DNA from: Todiramphus chloris collaris
Lineage: Eukaryota; Chordata; Aves; Coraciiformes; Alcedinidae
Direction: 5' to 3'
Assembly (NCBI GenBank): GCA_025345505.1
Contig: JANVCC010000267.1
Coordinates: 2,197,596 to 2,261,595, forward strand
Length of the DNA stretch: 64,000 nt
Below the pieces are notes generated by a model, which was given only the letters and a program-made list of their open reading frames with translations, did no database searches and was not told where the DNA came from. The stretch's first letter is position 1. The number at the start of each line of letters is the position of its first letter. Both the position numbers and the translations under genes were made by a program. Shown here in pieces: positions 38,201 through 56,716 of this stretch.

Positions 38201-38811
38201 CCTCGGCGAGGAACTCCTCACCCTCCAGGCAGCTGCTTGGCAGCGGGGGGCTGTTGGTGGGGGGCTGCGATGGGCGACTGCTCTCTGTCCCATTCTCCAA
38301 GCCCACGGCACTCCCAAGGCCCAAGGCAGTCACCGTGGTGTTGTCAAAATAGGAGAACACAGAAGAGAAAAGAGGAGCCTTCAGGGCTGGAGGAGCCGGC
38401 TCAGGCTGGGCTGGGGCAACAGAGCTGTTGGTGCCTTTGTATTCTGTTGTATAAAGGAAGGTGGGGACGATCGGTACTGGAAGAGAAGCCAAGGAAGGAA
38501 TTAGTGACTTTATTTTCTGTCTCAGCACACAGCAGAACTGAATGGTGCCGGCCAGATGTCAGTGTCCTGGGAGCTCCCACCTCTCCCCAGAGCTCTCCCA
38601 GCACAGGGACCCTGCCAGCATCGACCAGAGACCGACCAAGGAGGCAAAACCCCACGGAGCCCACCCAGCCAGAGCCCTGCATCATACCCACGACCGTCAG
38701 CAGCATGTTGTCCAGCAGCAGGGCGACGAACACGACCCCCAGCACCAGCCTCCACGACGCTCTGCCTGCTGCCAGCCAGCCCCAGGGCACGCGTTCGGCA
38801 GCCGGGGGCAT
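32205..38811 (-). CDS. SLC18A1: vesicular monoamine transporter 1 (VMAT1)
   Basis: Fifteen minus-strand exons (38811-38688, 38476-38116, 37528-37470, 37218-37135, 36848-36756, 36453-36364, 35424-35381, 35257-35197, 35063-34968, 33715-33637, 33529-33478, 33269-33206, 33112-32993, 32794-32661, 32318-32205) join in phase to 524 residues; human VMAT1 has 525. It is a 12-span major-facilitator antiporter that loads serotonin and catecholamines into vesicles in exchange for protons. Key features are Asp34 in span 1 (LLLDNML), a large luminal loop in exon 2 with NSS, NTT and NGT glycosylation sequons, [15 protein letters not shown], and [10 protein letters not shown]. Later come [16 protein letters not shown], Asp406 in [12 protein letters not shown] and Asp433 in [14 protein letters not shown]. 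The tail is acidic, as in VMAT1. Assignment to VMAT1 rather than VMAT2 rests on sequence and on the adjacent ATP6V1B2 and LZTS1. An upstream exon could add residues (see findings). Confidence 0.95.
32532..32575. repeat. perfect 19-bp inverted repeat in SLC18A1 last intron
   Basis: The left arm TTGCGTCTTCCCTTTCGGG (32532-32550) is the exact reverse complement of the right arm (32557-32575). A six-base spacer CCCTTG separates them. It lies between the last two coding exons. Confidence 0.95.
33415..33462 (+). mobile_element. CR1 tail fragment
   Basis: GGAAGGTCCCTTCTGACCCGAACC followed by ATTCCGTGATCCTACGG resembles the last 45 bases of a CR1 3' end. It lies in an SLC18A1 intron next to the exon at 33478. 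Confidence 0.5.
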
Positions 38812-38948
38812 GGCCCAGAGCCTAGAGCTCAGCTTGGGTCCTGCTGGCTCCTGGTCTTCAGGGCTGAAGGTCTCCTATAACCTTTAAAGAAAACACTCTG
38901 TGTTACACCCTCCTACAGGAGGCAGCTCCTGAGGTCAGTTTTCATCCG

Positions 38949-39009
38949 TGTCCTCCAGGAGCTGGGTGCTGTCCCCCAGGAGCTGGGTGCTGTCCCCCAG
39001 GAGCTGGGA
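38949..39009. repeat. 21-bp tandem repeat
   Basis: Three copies of TGTCCCCCAGGAGCTGGGTGC at 38949, 38970 and 38991, the last one shortened. They lie just upstream of the SLC18A1 coding start. Confidence 0.9.
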
Positions 39010-39860
39010 CCACCAGCTTTGCTATCAAAGACCGTGGTTTTATCAAGCTTGCATTTGAAGTTGCAGATGCAGCGTTCTCTAACCCATTTCCACTCTCGAG
39101 ACATCTTGTACCTGCTTCAAGGCATCATTTAAGTCTCCTTCCAAAGACTCAAAGCGCAGATCAAGCTGGTAGCTTATCTGTGGTAATCTCTACATCTTTT
39201 ATTCCATGTTTGTTCTTCAGAGATTAAATTAGGTCTCAAAGGAAATTCATTTACCTTGCATGTCTTTTCATTTGACCTAATTGAAATGTCATGGCAAGAT
39301 ACAGGACTTAAAAGCCGAACATACGTGATTAAGATCAGGGCTTCAGCGGGGCTGAGAGAAGATCGCTTGCTCAGTCACCCTGAAAATATCAATCAGAAAT
39401 GTGCCCTAAACGAACCAATTAGCCATTTAAGCTCTTACGGCTCTTAGGCACTTCAGAGACTAAGTGGCAAAATGAATGGAGCTGAGCCCAAACTATCACT
39501 CTTCCCCAAAATCCTGTGGTTCCCTGAAATCTCAGGAAACGATACTTATACATTTTTAATTAAAAAAAGAAAGCAAACGCTTCAAACCCTCTGTCATCAA
39601 ATAGGAGCCACCCAAGTCACCAGGATGGGAAACAGGGATGGTTCCTCACTGCACCTTCAGGTACTGGGAGATACCAAATAACAGAATCAATGCAAGAGAA
39701 GATATCTATATCTATATATGTAGATATATGAATTAACAAAGAGACAAAGGGTAAGGCAGCATAGACAATAAAGACTTGTAGACTAATGCAGCCCTTGCAG
39801 CTCAAGCCCATCCTCTTCTCAATGCAAACCTGTTGTGTGGAGAAGAAAACAAACTCTTAC

Positions 39861-39930
39861 CCCAGAGCCCATCGTGGTGCGAGGAGGTGGCTGCTGGAGC
39901 AGGAGGTGGTGTGCTCTGCAGCTGCTGCTC
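39861..39930 (-). other. SLC18A1: possible 5' exon of SLC18A1
   Basis: On the minus strand the sequence CACCACGATGGGCTCTGGG ends in a strong donor GTAAGAG (39861/39860). About 70-80 bases further upstream is a TATA-like CATAAAT. It lies 1.05 kb upstream of an acceptor-like TTATAG (38875) that precedes the first recognised coding exon. Mammalian SLC18A1 has leader exons. No homology evidence exists for this segment, and its 5' boundary is arbitrary. Confidence 0.3.
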
Positions 39931-42000
39931 CCGGAGGATTTATGATTAGCTGTTATCAGAAGAGGATGTGAGTGTCCCTCTTCCGTGGAGATTTAATTGG
40001 AACCTCAAACAAGTTTCATTCGGCCCTGCAGCTCCCTCTGCGTCAGAGCAGGACTCTGGGGTGGGCTGAGAGGGATGGGGAGGAGAGAGCCAGGAGTGTT
40101 TATCTGCACTGCTCTCCAGGCTTTCATCAACCCTTATCTCTCTCCGAGCACCTTAACTCTTCCCTGGGTCTGGTGCACCAAATGCCACCCTGGGACCAGG
40201 AGGGGACTGTCATCATTAAATGGCATGATAAAATACATTATGGTCTGGGCCTTGGACCCCTTTCCAGTGACCGTTCTCTCGCCACTGCTTCTCCTGTGGG
40301 ACGTGGCACCAGGAGCTGCCTCCAAAGCATCCCTTCTCAGGCAGGTTTCTTCTTTGTGTTTTTAGTATTAGAATGGAAACAAACTGACGGAGCCCTTCCT
40401 CACATATCTAGGTCCTGAGCATCGTGCTGTGGGCTGGTGCATAGGATGCTGGCCAGCCACCTTTGCCCCGTCCCCTGCCTTGGTCAGCTTTATAGATTTC
40501 CAAAATTATAATTGCCATGATGTGTTTGTAGTGAATGGAAATATTTGCACGGCCCAAATGCACTGGTCTGGCCCAGGATTTCAGAGAGGTGTGGGCCAAT
40601 CTCACCTCTCCCCTGGCTATCAGCAGGTTGTGGTCCCTCCACACCTGAGTTCTGCCCTTTTCCCCTCCCCACAGCTGGCCATGGGGCTCCTGTCCACAGC
40701 CTTTCCCGAGGCTCTTACACCATCTGCTTTATCTCTGGGGACAAGGAGATATTTCCTGGACTAACAAGACCAGGCTCATAAGCAAAACTGGCTGGAAAAT
40801 TATATCCGTGCATGGGTGAGATACTGCAAATGCCATTTACAATGGGATCTCTTCCACTGCTCCTGTTTTCTTAAACTTTTGACACTTTGCTCTGTGGTTT
40901 CTTTTTTAAACCCAAACTGATACCATCATTCATTCAAGGCGCAGAGATTTACTGCAGAGAAAGAAAATAAATCCTAAACATATTCACCTTTCCTCTGCTG
41001 GCGCGTAAATCTGCCGGTGAGGCCGTTTATCCGGCTTCTGCATGGCCAAAAAACTATTGCCAATAACGTGAGATGAGTACATCCTACCGAGGAATTCCCT
41101 GGGTGGGCATTAGAGCAGAAGTTGAAGCCTTCAAATATATTTCATGAGCTGAGAATTGAACGTCTGGGCCTGGAAATGACTTCCTAAATATCTGCAGAGC
41201 GGTCAGAGGATGAGCAGTGCAGCACTACCATCTACTGAGGGAGCTCAGAATTGCTCAGCTCTGGGCTCTGGGTGGAAAAAATAATTCAGATTCTCCTTCA
41301 GGTGGGGAGGGGCATTTGGAGAACGTTATAATTATTATTATCTTTTGGGTTTTTAGGGCACGGTCTCGTTTGGCAGCTGAAGGAAGTTGCAAAGGTGGGA
41401 AGTTTCCTCAGATGTGCTTTGGAAGCGTTTCCCTGTGTCCATCACATTCTTTCCAGGCAGAGATTTTTCCACTCTCTTATTTTTTTAATCATTATAAATG
41501 TTTCCCGTGAAACATTTGGAAGGGGCACCCGGAAAATGGTGTTTTGAGTGAAAATCTCTCTTTGCTGGTTTTCCCCTTACCAGCAGGAACCAGTTCCTTT
41601 ACCACTGGAACCGCTGCCGCAGCCTCGTGCTCTGAATTTGTGTCGTCCTCTCAAATGCTGTTTCACTCCCAGCCCACGAGGTGAATTTTCTCAGCCTGCG
41701 GGATGAATTAAGAGCTGGTAACAATATTCAGAATGCAAAATGCTTTGGGTTTTACGTCCTTTTGACCATTAACAAACTGGAGAGGTCGGGAATTTGCCAG
41801 GGGTCATTGTTGCATTAGAAGAAAAGCTGAAACTGGCCAAAGCCTTCCAGTTTAGTGTTTAATCCCCTTGACAGCGTTGTCCCTTTGTCCAGGGATTATT
41901 TACTGTGTTTATTCCCCCCTCAGCCGGTACCTTGTGTGATTGTTTAGGGTGTTTTCCATCAGTCTCACCAATCTCTGGTACTCTGTTGCTCTTGTTTTCA
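39931..42000. other. SLC18A1-ATP6V1B2 divergent spacer
   Basis: The two genes point away from each other here. The sequence is AT-richer than its surroundings and unique, with no coding exon that I recognise. Promoter and enhancer elements for SLC18A1 would be expected here, but I cannot name a site. Confidence 0.5.
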
Positions 42001-42009
42001 TTTCATTCT

Positions 42010-42290
42010 TGTTCTGTTTTCATTTTTTTCTTTTTTTCTTTTTTTTTCCCCTTTCCCCTTTCCCCTTTCCCTTCTCCCCTTTCCTCTTTCCCCTTCTTTC
42101 TTTCCCCTTCTTTCTCCTTTCCTTTCCTTTCCTTTCCTTTCCTTTCCTTTCCTTTCCTTTCCTTTCCTTTCCTTTCCTTTCCTTCTTCCCCTTTCCCTTT
42201 CCCTTTTTCCTTTTTCCCTTTTTCCCTTTTTCCCCTTTTCCCTCTTTCCCCTTTCCCATTTCCCTTCTTCCTTTCCCCGAGCCCCTCACC
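42010..42290. repeat. polypyrimidine tract with (CCTTT)n microsatellite
   Basis: About 280 bases are nearly all C and T on the plus strand. They include about 13.5 uninterrupted CCTTT units at 42116-42183, and mirror-symmetric CCCTTT/TTTCCC runs. Such tracts can form triplex DNA. The open frames through it (Phe/Pro/Ser-rich) are artefacts. Confidence 0.92.
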
Positions 42291-42395
42291 CGAGCCCTGT
42301 CCCCCCACATCCCCCCTCTCCCTCCCCATCCCGGTGCCCCTCATCACCCCAGTACCCCCAGTACCCCCCCAGTACCCCGGCCAGCTCCTCCCGGT

Positions 42396-42547
42396 GGGCG
42401 TGGCTTCCCCCACTGGGCGTGGCTTCCCGCGATGGGCGTGGCTTTCCGCACCGGGACAGGCTTCCCGCGGTAGGCGTGGCTTCCCGCGAGGGGCGTGTCT
42501 TTGCGCAGTGGGCGGGGCTTCCCGCGGTGGGCGGGGCTTCCCGCGCC
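42396..42547 (+). promoter_or_regulatory. ATP6V1B2: eight-copy 19-bp GC-box array, ATP6V1B2 promoter
   Basis: Eight units in exact 19-base register (starts 42396, 42415, 42434, 42453, 42472, 42491, 42510, 42529) follow the pattern GGGCGTGGCTTCCCGCGGT. Most carry GGGCGTGG or GGGCGGGG, classic Sp/KLF-family sites. The array ends 54 bases before the ATG at 42602, in a TATA-less CpG island that continues to about 42980. It probably contributes to the core promoter. Confidence 0.75.
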
Positions 42548-42601
42548 CGTCCCTTATCAGCGCCTGCGCGGCGGGGCCGGGCCCGGGGTCGGAGGCGGAA
42601 G

Positions 42602-50277
<7,676 letters not shown>

Positions 50278-51835
50278 CCACAGCTTCATCTCCAACTCCG
50301 TGCTCCGTGAAATGCTGTTTTGTTTTCTTCTCTCCCGTGTTGGTGTTTACTTGTCGCCCTTACGATGAAAACCCAGACTAGGTGACGTTCGTGCCAGTGT
50401 TCCCGTGCACACTGATAACCAGTTTTTAAAATATCCCTTCTTCCAAAGCCTGGATCCTCAGGAGAATATTTAGGCCTGCTCTTACAAATGTGCAATAGCT
50501 GTCAGGAAGCTTGGTTTTTTTGGTTTGTTTGAGTTGGTTTGTTTGAAATGGACCTTTTGTAAACATTTCAAGGGAATACCTGAGCGTTACCAGAAATGGC
50601 AAATCTTCATTTTCAAACCCAGAGCATGTGGCTTAGAAAAACACGAGAGGGCAAACGTGACTTCCTTTGTCCAAAGCATCTGCTCAATCGGCTCGTACGC
50701 AGTCGCCACGCTGCTGGTAGAGCAGATGGCACACGGCCGTCCTGCTGTTGTGCCTGCAGACCAGGCTGGGCTGGGGCAAGTGTGGTGCATGACAATGGAC
50801 CACTCATTTCTAACTGTGGCTGAAGGTTCTGCAAGGTGTGGGTGACCTGAGGACCCTCGTAGGGGCACCAGGTGCTTTTCCACCAGCCCAGGGGCTTTTC
50901 AGAGGTCACAGGCCAGTTGGTTGCTACCTGAAGGTGGCAACAGAGCTTAATTCTGGAATTAAAGAAAGCTTAATTCTGGAATTAAAAGGTTTAAATTGAA
51001 GTTTGCAGAGAAATTTCCTACTTACCTTTTTTTTTCTCTTTAAACTCTGGAAATGCCAGACACAAACCAGCAGCTAAAGCATTCTGGGATCAGTAGGGTC
51101 CTGATGGGTGAAACTGGAGGCGATTCAAGGCTTTGTGCTGCTACTGATGGGGATTATGAGATGTGGAAAAAAACCAACCCCCAAACCCTCTGATACCTTA
51201 CCCAGTCGTACTGGGGGGGAGGTCAGGTTTTTTTGAAGTACGTTCTTGTACAGCAAGAGAAAGCAAGTAGAGCTGTGAAGGGATATTTTGAACTGCTATG
51301 AAACGTGCTCTGGGTGGCACTGGGTCCCGAGGCGCAGTGGGAACTGTTGTGGTTTGCACTCCAGGCACGGAGGTGGCTGCCCAGGAGGAGCTCAGCATTC
51401 CCCAGTGCTGCCAGCTCAGCTCGGCGCTTCGCTGCCAGTCGTTTCCAGCTGGGTTCCGCTGCGGCTCCGTGCCCGGTGCTGGCAGACCTGCTTGCTTTTT
51501 TATCCTGCCTTGCCGTAGTCTAAGCTCCGGTGTAGCGAACCGAAGCACGCTGCACCTCTCTGAACAGCCTCAGTGGGTGCTGACGTGGCTCGGACACGAG
51601 GGCACCGATTCCAGCTTCCCCCGACGTCCCCTCCCTGCTGTTCTCTCTAGCCTTTGTTCAGTGTTCTCCAGAACTTGGATGCGATAGCAACTTTCTTCTG
51701 GTGCATTCCACTCTAAAGCTGTGTCCGGTCTATTTTTCTCGAGGTCGTTGGGGTGGGAGGTTGGAAGTGTTGGCATGAAAATACTTTAATGTAGAGATTA
51801 TCTAAATAAATTAAATATGGAAGGTGTCGAACGAA
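50278..51835 (+). other. ATP6V1B2: ATP6V1B2 3' UTR with AATAAA signal
   Basis: About 1.5 kb of non-coding sequence after the stop, ending near a canonical AATAAA at 51805-51810 in AT-rich surroundings. An earlier ATTAAA near 50957 could give a shorter form. Confidence 0.6.
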
Positions 51836-54714
51836 ACGGGAGCTTTTGTGGTTCTGTTGCTGAAAACAACTTCAGGTCTCCCAGCAGTGGCTGAGGTGTC
51901 CTTTGTCTGCTGGGACCCCGTTTACACAAACAAAACTACTTCCTAATGTGCTGAAAACGCTTTTCCCTTGCTTTTCTAGGTGTGCAGCGAGGGCTGCTTG
52001 AGCCACCCCCATCCTGGGGGGGTGGTCAGGATTCGTCCTCCAGCTTTGCGCTGTTTGAGCTGGGGGGTGGTGCTGGAATGCTGGGGGTAAGGTGATCCTG
52101 CTGTTTCCACATCCACTGAGGGGTAGTTTGCTGAGAAACCTTGAAAGGCTTCTCGGAAATGAGCTCGGACATCTGTTGGCTTTAAATTTTGAGGGGGGTC
52201 TGGGGGGGTTTATTCAGGCATCAGCCTGGGGTGTGACTGCTTCAATCCCTGGTGTCAGTCTGAGTGAACTGCTCTTAAGAGTTTTCCTGCTCTGGGGATG
52301 CAAGGTCATGGCTGGAAGAGGTGAGAGACAGGGCAGTGTGAAACGGGGAGGTCTGGGGTTCTTCTGGTGTGCTCAGGAGACCCCTTCCTGGGCTGAACAA
52401 GGTGCACATCAAACCCCACCACTGAAGTGGGGAGGAAAGCACCTTCCTGCTGCTGCTGCTCGTTCAGCTCTAAGGAGCTGAGCTGCAAGGACACTGTCTC
52501 TGTAGATGGTGTTTGTTCTGACTGATAAAAGCCTGAGGCTGTCCCAGGACTTCTATTAAATGCACTCTGCTATAATTCAAGCTGCTTCTTGCACAGAAGT
52601 CCTTGAGCGGGGAAAGACATTAGCTCATTCTCTAAAAAACTCATTTAAATGCCCACGCTGGGTCCTGCCACGTGTTTCTCACCAGGGGAGACACTAAGTG
52701 ACAAATTCCATACCCTCAGTATTCATAATGGCCTTGACTGTCCCACGGAGCTTGAAAGCCTCTTCATGTCACATGCTGGAAGGAGGATCTAGTGTCCTAA
52801 AACTACATCTGATGGCTTAACAAACAGCTGGGTCCAGTGCTTTTTTATTTGATTATTTTATTTTATGTTTTCCTCCCCATTTACTGCCTCGGTGCCAGTC
52901 CCTCTGTCTCAAGGGGGACCCTGTGGTCAGGACATGGCAATAACCTCCTGACCAGACAGCAGCCGCTGACCCTCAGCAACACAGATTTCAAGACACGTGT
53001 TAAGAGATTCCAAAGTCCAGGGAATTCCTGAAATCCTTCAGCTTGTGAGGACAGAGGTTGAACAAACCCCAGGGTGGGCGAGTGCTGTGGAGCCAGGAGA
53101 TACCTGCAAGTGGCTGCAGGTCAGGATAAGGTGGCTCCTGACATCTGCAGGTCTTACAGAGCAATGCAAAACCCATTGTAAGAATATTCACGGTAATTAA
53201 GCTTGCCTAATGTGCCAGTGACAGGAGTGAAGATGGGAGAGGAGAAGCTGGTTGGGCTGCACCAGAGGGGATGGAGCGAGCTGCCCCATCTCCAAACCCA
53301 CCCTCTTGCTGCAGCCCAGGAGGACAAGGCTGCTTTGGATCCTGTGTCACCTGGAAATAAGATGATTTTTTTTCAATTAAATCTTTAAAGGGCAGCAGGA
53401 ATTGCCAGGGTCCAGGGATGCTGCGTGGCTCGCTTGGATGATGCTGGCTGCACAGGCACAGAGGTGTTGGATGGTGCTTGTGGGAACCAGGGGCTGGCTC
53501 TGGTTTGCTTGGTGTTGGAAGGCCAAGGGAGGAGGATGTGCTGATAGACACAACACCAGCCTCCTGAGGCCCTTACCTGGGGGAGTCAATTCAGGTTTGC
53601 TTCCTGCTGGACCTCTGCTTTAATGAGTCTTGCAGAGGTTGGGTGGCAACATCCAGCTCTGACCTGTCCCCTCTCTTCCTTGACTCATGCATCTGGGGCT
53701 GCCAAGGCAGTGCTGCTCCTCACTGGGCACGCCTGACCCTGCTCTCCTCTGGCTCTGGAGACCTGAAGCAGGGCAGAAATCCCTGCATTCCTCCTGGAGA
53801 AAAGGCATCTGCCAACGCAGGCTCAGCATCGCTGTCAGCCCGGGCACAGGGGCAGGTTCCCGGGTTAGAGCAGACCCAGTTCTGCAGGCCAGAAGCTGCC
53901 AGGGAGTGAACAGCCTGAGCCTGGCACCCAGCCCTCTGAGAGGAATGACAAAAATAGCTTGAGCTTCCATCAGGAGCAGGCTGGGGCTTGCAGCACCAGC
54001 TCTTTCAGCGCTGAGCCGAGGACAGGGCCCATCGCCGGGATAAACGGGGTGGGGGAGCAAAAACCAGGGTGGTCTGGGAGGAAGGGGTGCCCCTCTGAGT
54101 GGCATCGGGTCAAGCTGTGCCGTGAGCCATCCCGGGGCTCCATCTCCGTGCCCAGGGAGCAGCTCCTGACGCATCCCTAGCGGGATGCTGGAAACCAGTG
54201 CGATATTTCACGGGGTGGAGGCAGCAGGTACCGCGCTGATCTCCCAGCTGCTGCCCTAGTGCATTTACACCACGTTTTCTTTTCTCTTTTTCTTTTTCTT
54301 TTTGCCGGTAATGACTAATGAGGACTGCCCGGGGGTCTTATCCCCCCTTCTCCAACTGATGTCAACCAGTCGGGGCTCTCGGAGCAGCACTCGCCAGCTG
54401 TCAGCTCATTCAGGAGGGGAGCAGAGCAAACATTGCACGTCCCCCCCAACCCTGCCCCTTGGGTTTTCGGTTGGGGCTGGCAGATGTAAGGCAGGGGGAG
54501 CAGGCTGGTGGTGGGGAGGGCTGCTGCAGGTTATTTGCACATCAAAAGCAGCTTTGCCTCCGACCCCCTATCACCCTTCCAGCACGGGCTGGCTCGGTTT
54601 AATTGCTCTTTCAAAGGCAGCCCTGCTCTGGTCTCTGCAGAGATTTTAGGTCTGACTCTGCTCCCCCCCCCCCATAGCCAGAAACCGGTGCAGTGGCACC
54701 GGGGTGTTAAAAGA

Positions 54715-54783
54715 AGATGCAAATCAGCTTTTATTCCCCCCCCCCCCCCCCCCCCCCCGTCTTAAAGCTGATTTGCATCTGCT
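54715..54783. repeat. inverted octamer motifs around poly-C
   Basis: The 17-base arms AGATGCAAATCAGCTTT (54715-54731) and its exact reverse complement (54767-54783) flank a 26-base C run (54736-54761). Each arm contains the POU-factor octamer ATGCAAAT (54717-54724, and reversed at 54774-54781). Confidence 0.93.
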
Positions 54784-55177
54784 GATTAGTTCAACAACTA
54801 ATTCAAACTCCTTCTGTCTGAGGCCGGTTGGTGCTGGGGCAGCTGGAGCAGAGCTCACCCAAAGCACAGACGAATGGGAGAACCCCGCTGCTGGGGAGGG
54901 GGGAGATGGACGAGCTGGGGCTGCTTCTCCTGTTCTGCCCCCCAGCCACCAGAGCCAACTGTGCCCCTGGTGCTCAGATGCTTCCACCCGATCCCATCCC
55001 AGTCACGTTCAGCCTGCCACCGGGGAGGCAGAGGGTATCTCGAGGGAATGGCTTTACCCTGATATTATCGGGGCTCTCTGCTCCTCCCGAAATGTGCCTC
55101 CTCTTGGGCATCACACTGTGGGGCTGCAGCAGGCACCTGGGCTGCCCTGGCCATGGCTGTTCTCCACTGCTCAACTT

Positions 55178-55330
55178 TCACAGAATGGGTTGGAAGGGAC
55201 CGTAAAGATCGTCTTCTCCCAACCTTCCTGCCATGGGCAGGGACACATCCTGCTAGACTTGCATCCCACAAGCATCCTAACACTGGAGCTATGCTTCTGT
55301 TTGTGGAACAGCCCTTGCAGGGCCAGGCAG
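55178..55330 (-). mobile_element. CR1 LINE 3' fragment
   Basis: The plus strand reads TCACAGAATGGGTTGGAAGG then GACCGTAAAGATCGTCTTCT and CTGCCATGGGCAGGGACACA. This is the reverse complement of a CR1 3' end of a subfamily different from the 20-30 kb copies. Confidence 0.72.
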
Positions 55331-56716
55331 TGCCCACTACCTGATTGCTGCTGCTGCTCTGAGCCCTGCCTGTGGAGAGGATACAGCTTCTCCTCATCAG
55401 CAGCTTCATTAGGGTTTGGTGGAAAAGGGGTGGGACCTTCACCTGGTTTAAAGGAAGAAGTAGCCCAGGGCCATCAGAGTTGGGGTTTTGGCTTTCTAGT
55501 GTCCCAGGTACCTACAGGAAGTTATCCTTATGAAGCATATGCTCTCAGGGATGCTGCACTGGCTCCCGGACCTGCCCTGATTCTTGCTCCTCAGCCCTGG
55601 TAAGACTCTGCTTTGCTGTGCTGTGTAGCATCTGCAATGTGGTGGTGACCTCGGGGGGACAGGGATGTCCCCTGAGATAAGGGCTGGCTTGAGGTCTTCT
55701 CCTCACTGCTTCTCCTGACCCAGATCCATCGGCTGAGCTGGCAGCACCCCATGGCTGGGGTGGGCTGGTGGTTGGCAGTGATTTGTAACAGAAGGTGTGG
55801 CTCAGGAGAGTCCTTCCACGTGGTTTTCGAGCTCCCTCCTCCTCGGCAGTTTTTCAGAGGCTCTAAAAATAAACTGCCCTGATGCCTTGGGCAGCACGAG
55901 GAAAGCCAAGGGTTCCTCGGAAAACGTCAGGGGGAGCTGGGTGCCCTTGGGGGGGCCATGGAGCAGCTTGTGAGTGCCTTGTGCCCCCCACCCTGTACTG
56001 AGTGCCCTGTGGAAACAGCCGGATGAGTCAGGATGAACAATGCTTCCTACAGTTTGTTTTTCCCCTATTTTTTGCCTCCCCCTTTATCTCCCCTGTGCTG
56101 TTTAGACCTGTGAGAGTGCCAGACCCCTGCAGTGCGAATCGGCTCCGAGTCGCTCGGTTTGGGACGAAAACAGCTTCAACAGTCAAAACACGTCCTTGGT
56201 TCCGTTAAGACGTTTCCACCCTATCTGTCCCCATCGTTGTTTTCTCCGTCTCTCCCCAGGAGATGGACCTGCCCGCTCCAGGGATGGTGGGGCAGGGAAC
56301 GCCGGGGCTGGGGGCTTTGGGCTGCGCAGGGTAGGGATGAAAATCCATCTCACCTGCAGAGCAGGAGGGTGAAGCCCGTGGACCGCAGGCTGGGAGCGGG
56401 GCCGGGTGGATCAGCTCCTCTCCGGTGCCCCCGTGCTCGCCGGAGGCAAGTTGCCACTTTTCCACGCATGGGTTATCCCAGCTGCCCGGCGGAGATAACA
56501 CCGCTCGCCCACGCAGCCGGGACTGGAAACAAACAGGGGCCAGGTGGAAGGATGTCCCCAGAGGGGACGTTGGTACCCGTGATAAATGGTTGGTGATAAA
56601 TGGTTTGTGCCCCGGAGAGGGGCAGGGCAAAGCGCTCTCCTGCCCACGCTGGTGGTGAGAACCCTCTGGCCGCTGCCAAGCCAGACGCCTGGAGAGGCCG
56701 AGTAACTTTTAAAAAA

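Larger units (their letters stand above)
51836..56716. other. ATP6V1B2-LZTS1 intergenic region
   Basis: No coding exon was recognised. Contents are an antisense CR1 fragment (about 55178-55330) and a poly-C run flanked by inverted octamer motifs (54715-54783). There are several open but featureless frames. The two flanking genes are convergent, so this is a tail-to-tail spacer. Confidence 0.6.

Noticed and set aside
42396..42547. Regular short direct repeats that superficially resemble a CRISPR array
   Set aside because: Units are 19 bp head-to-tail with no unique spacers, in a vertebrate promoter. They are a GC-box minisatellite.
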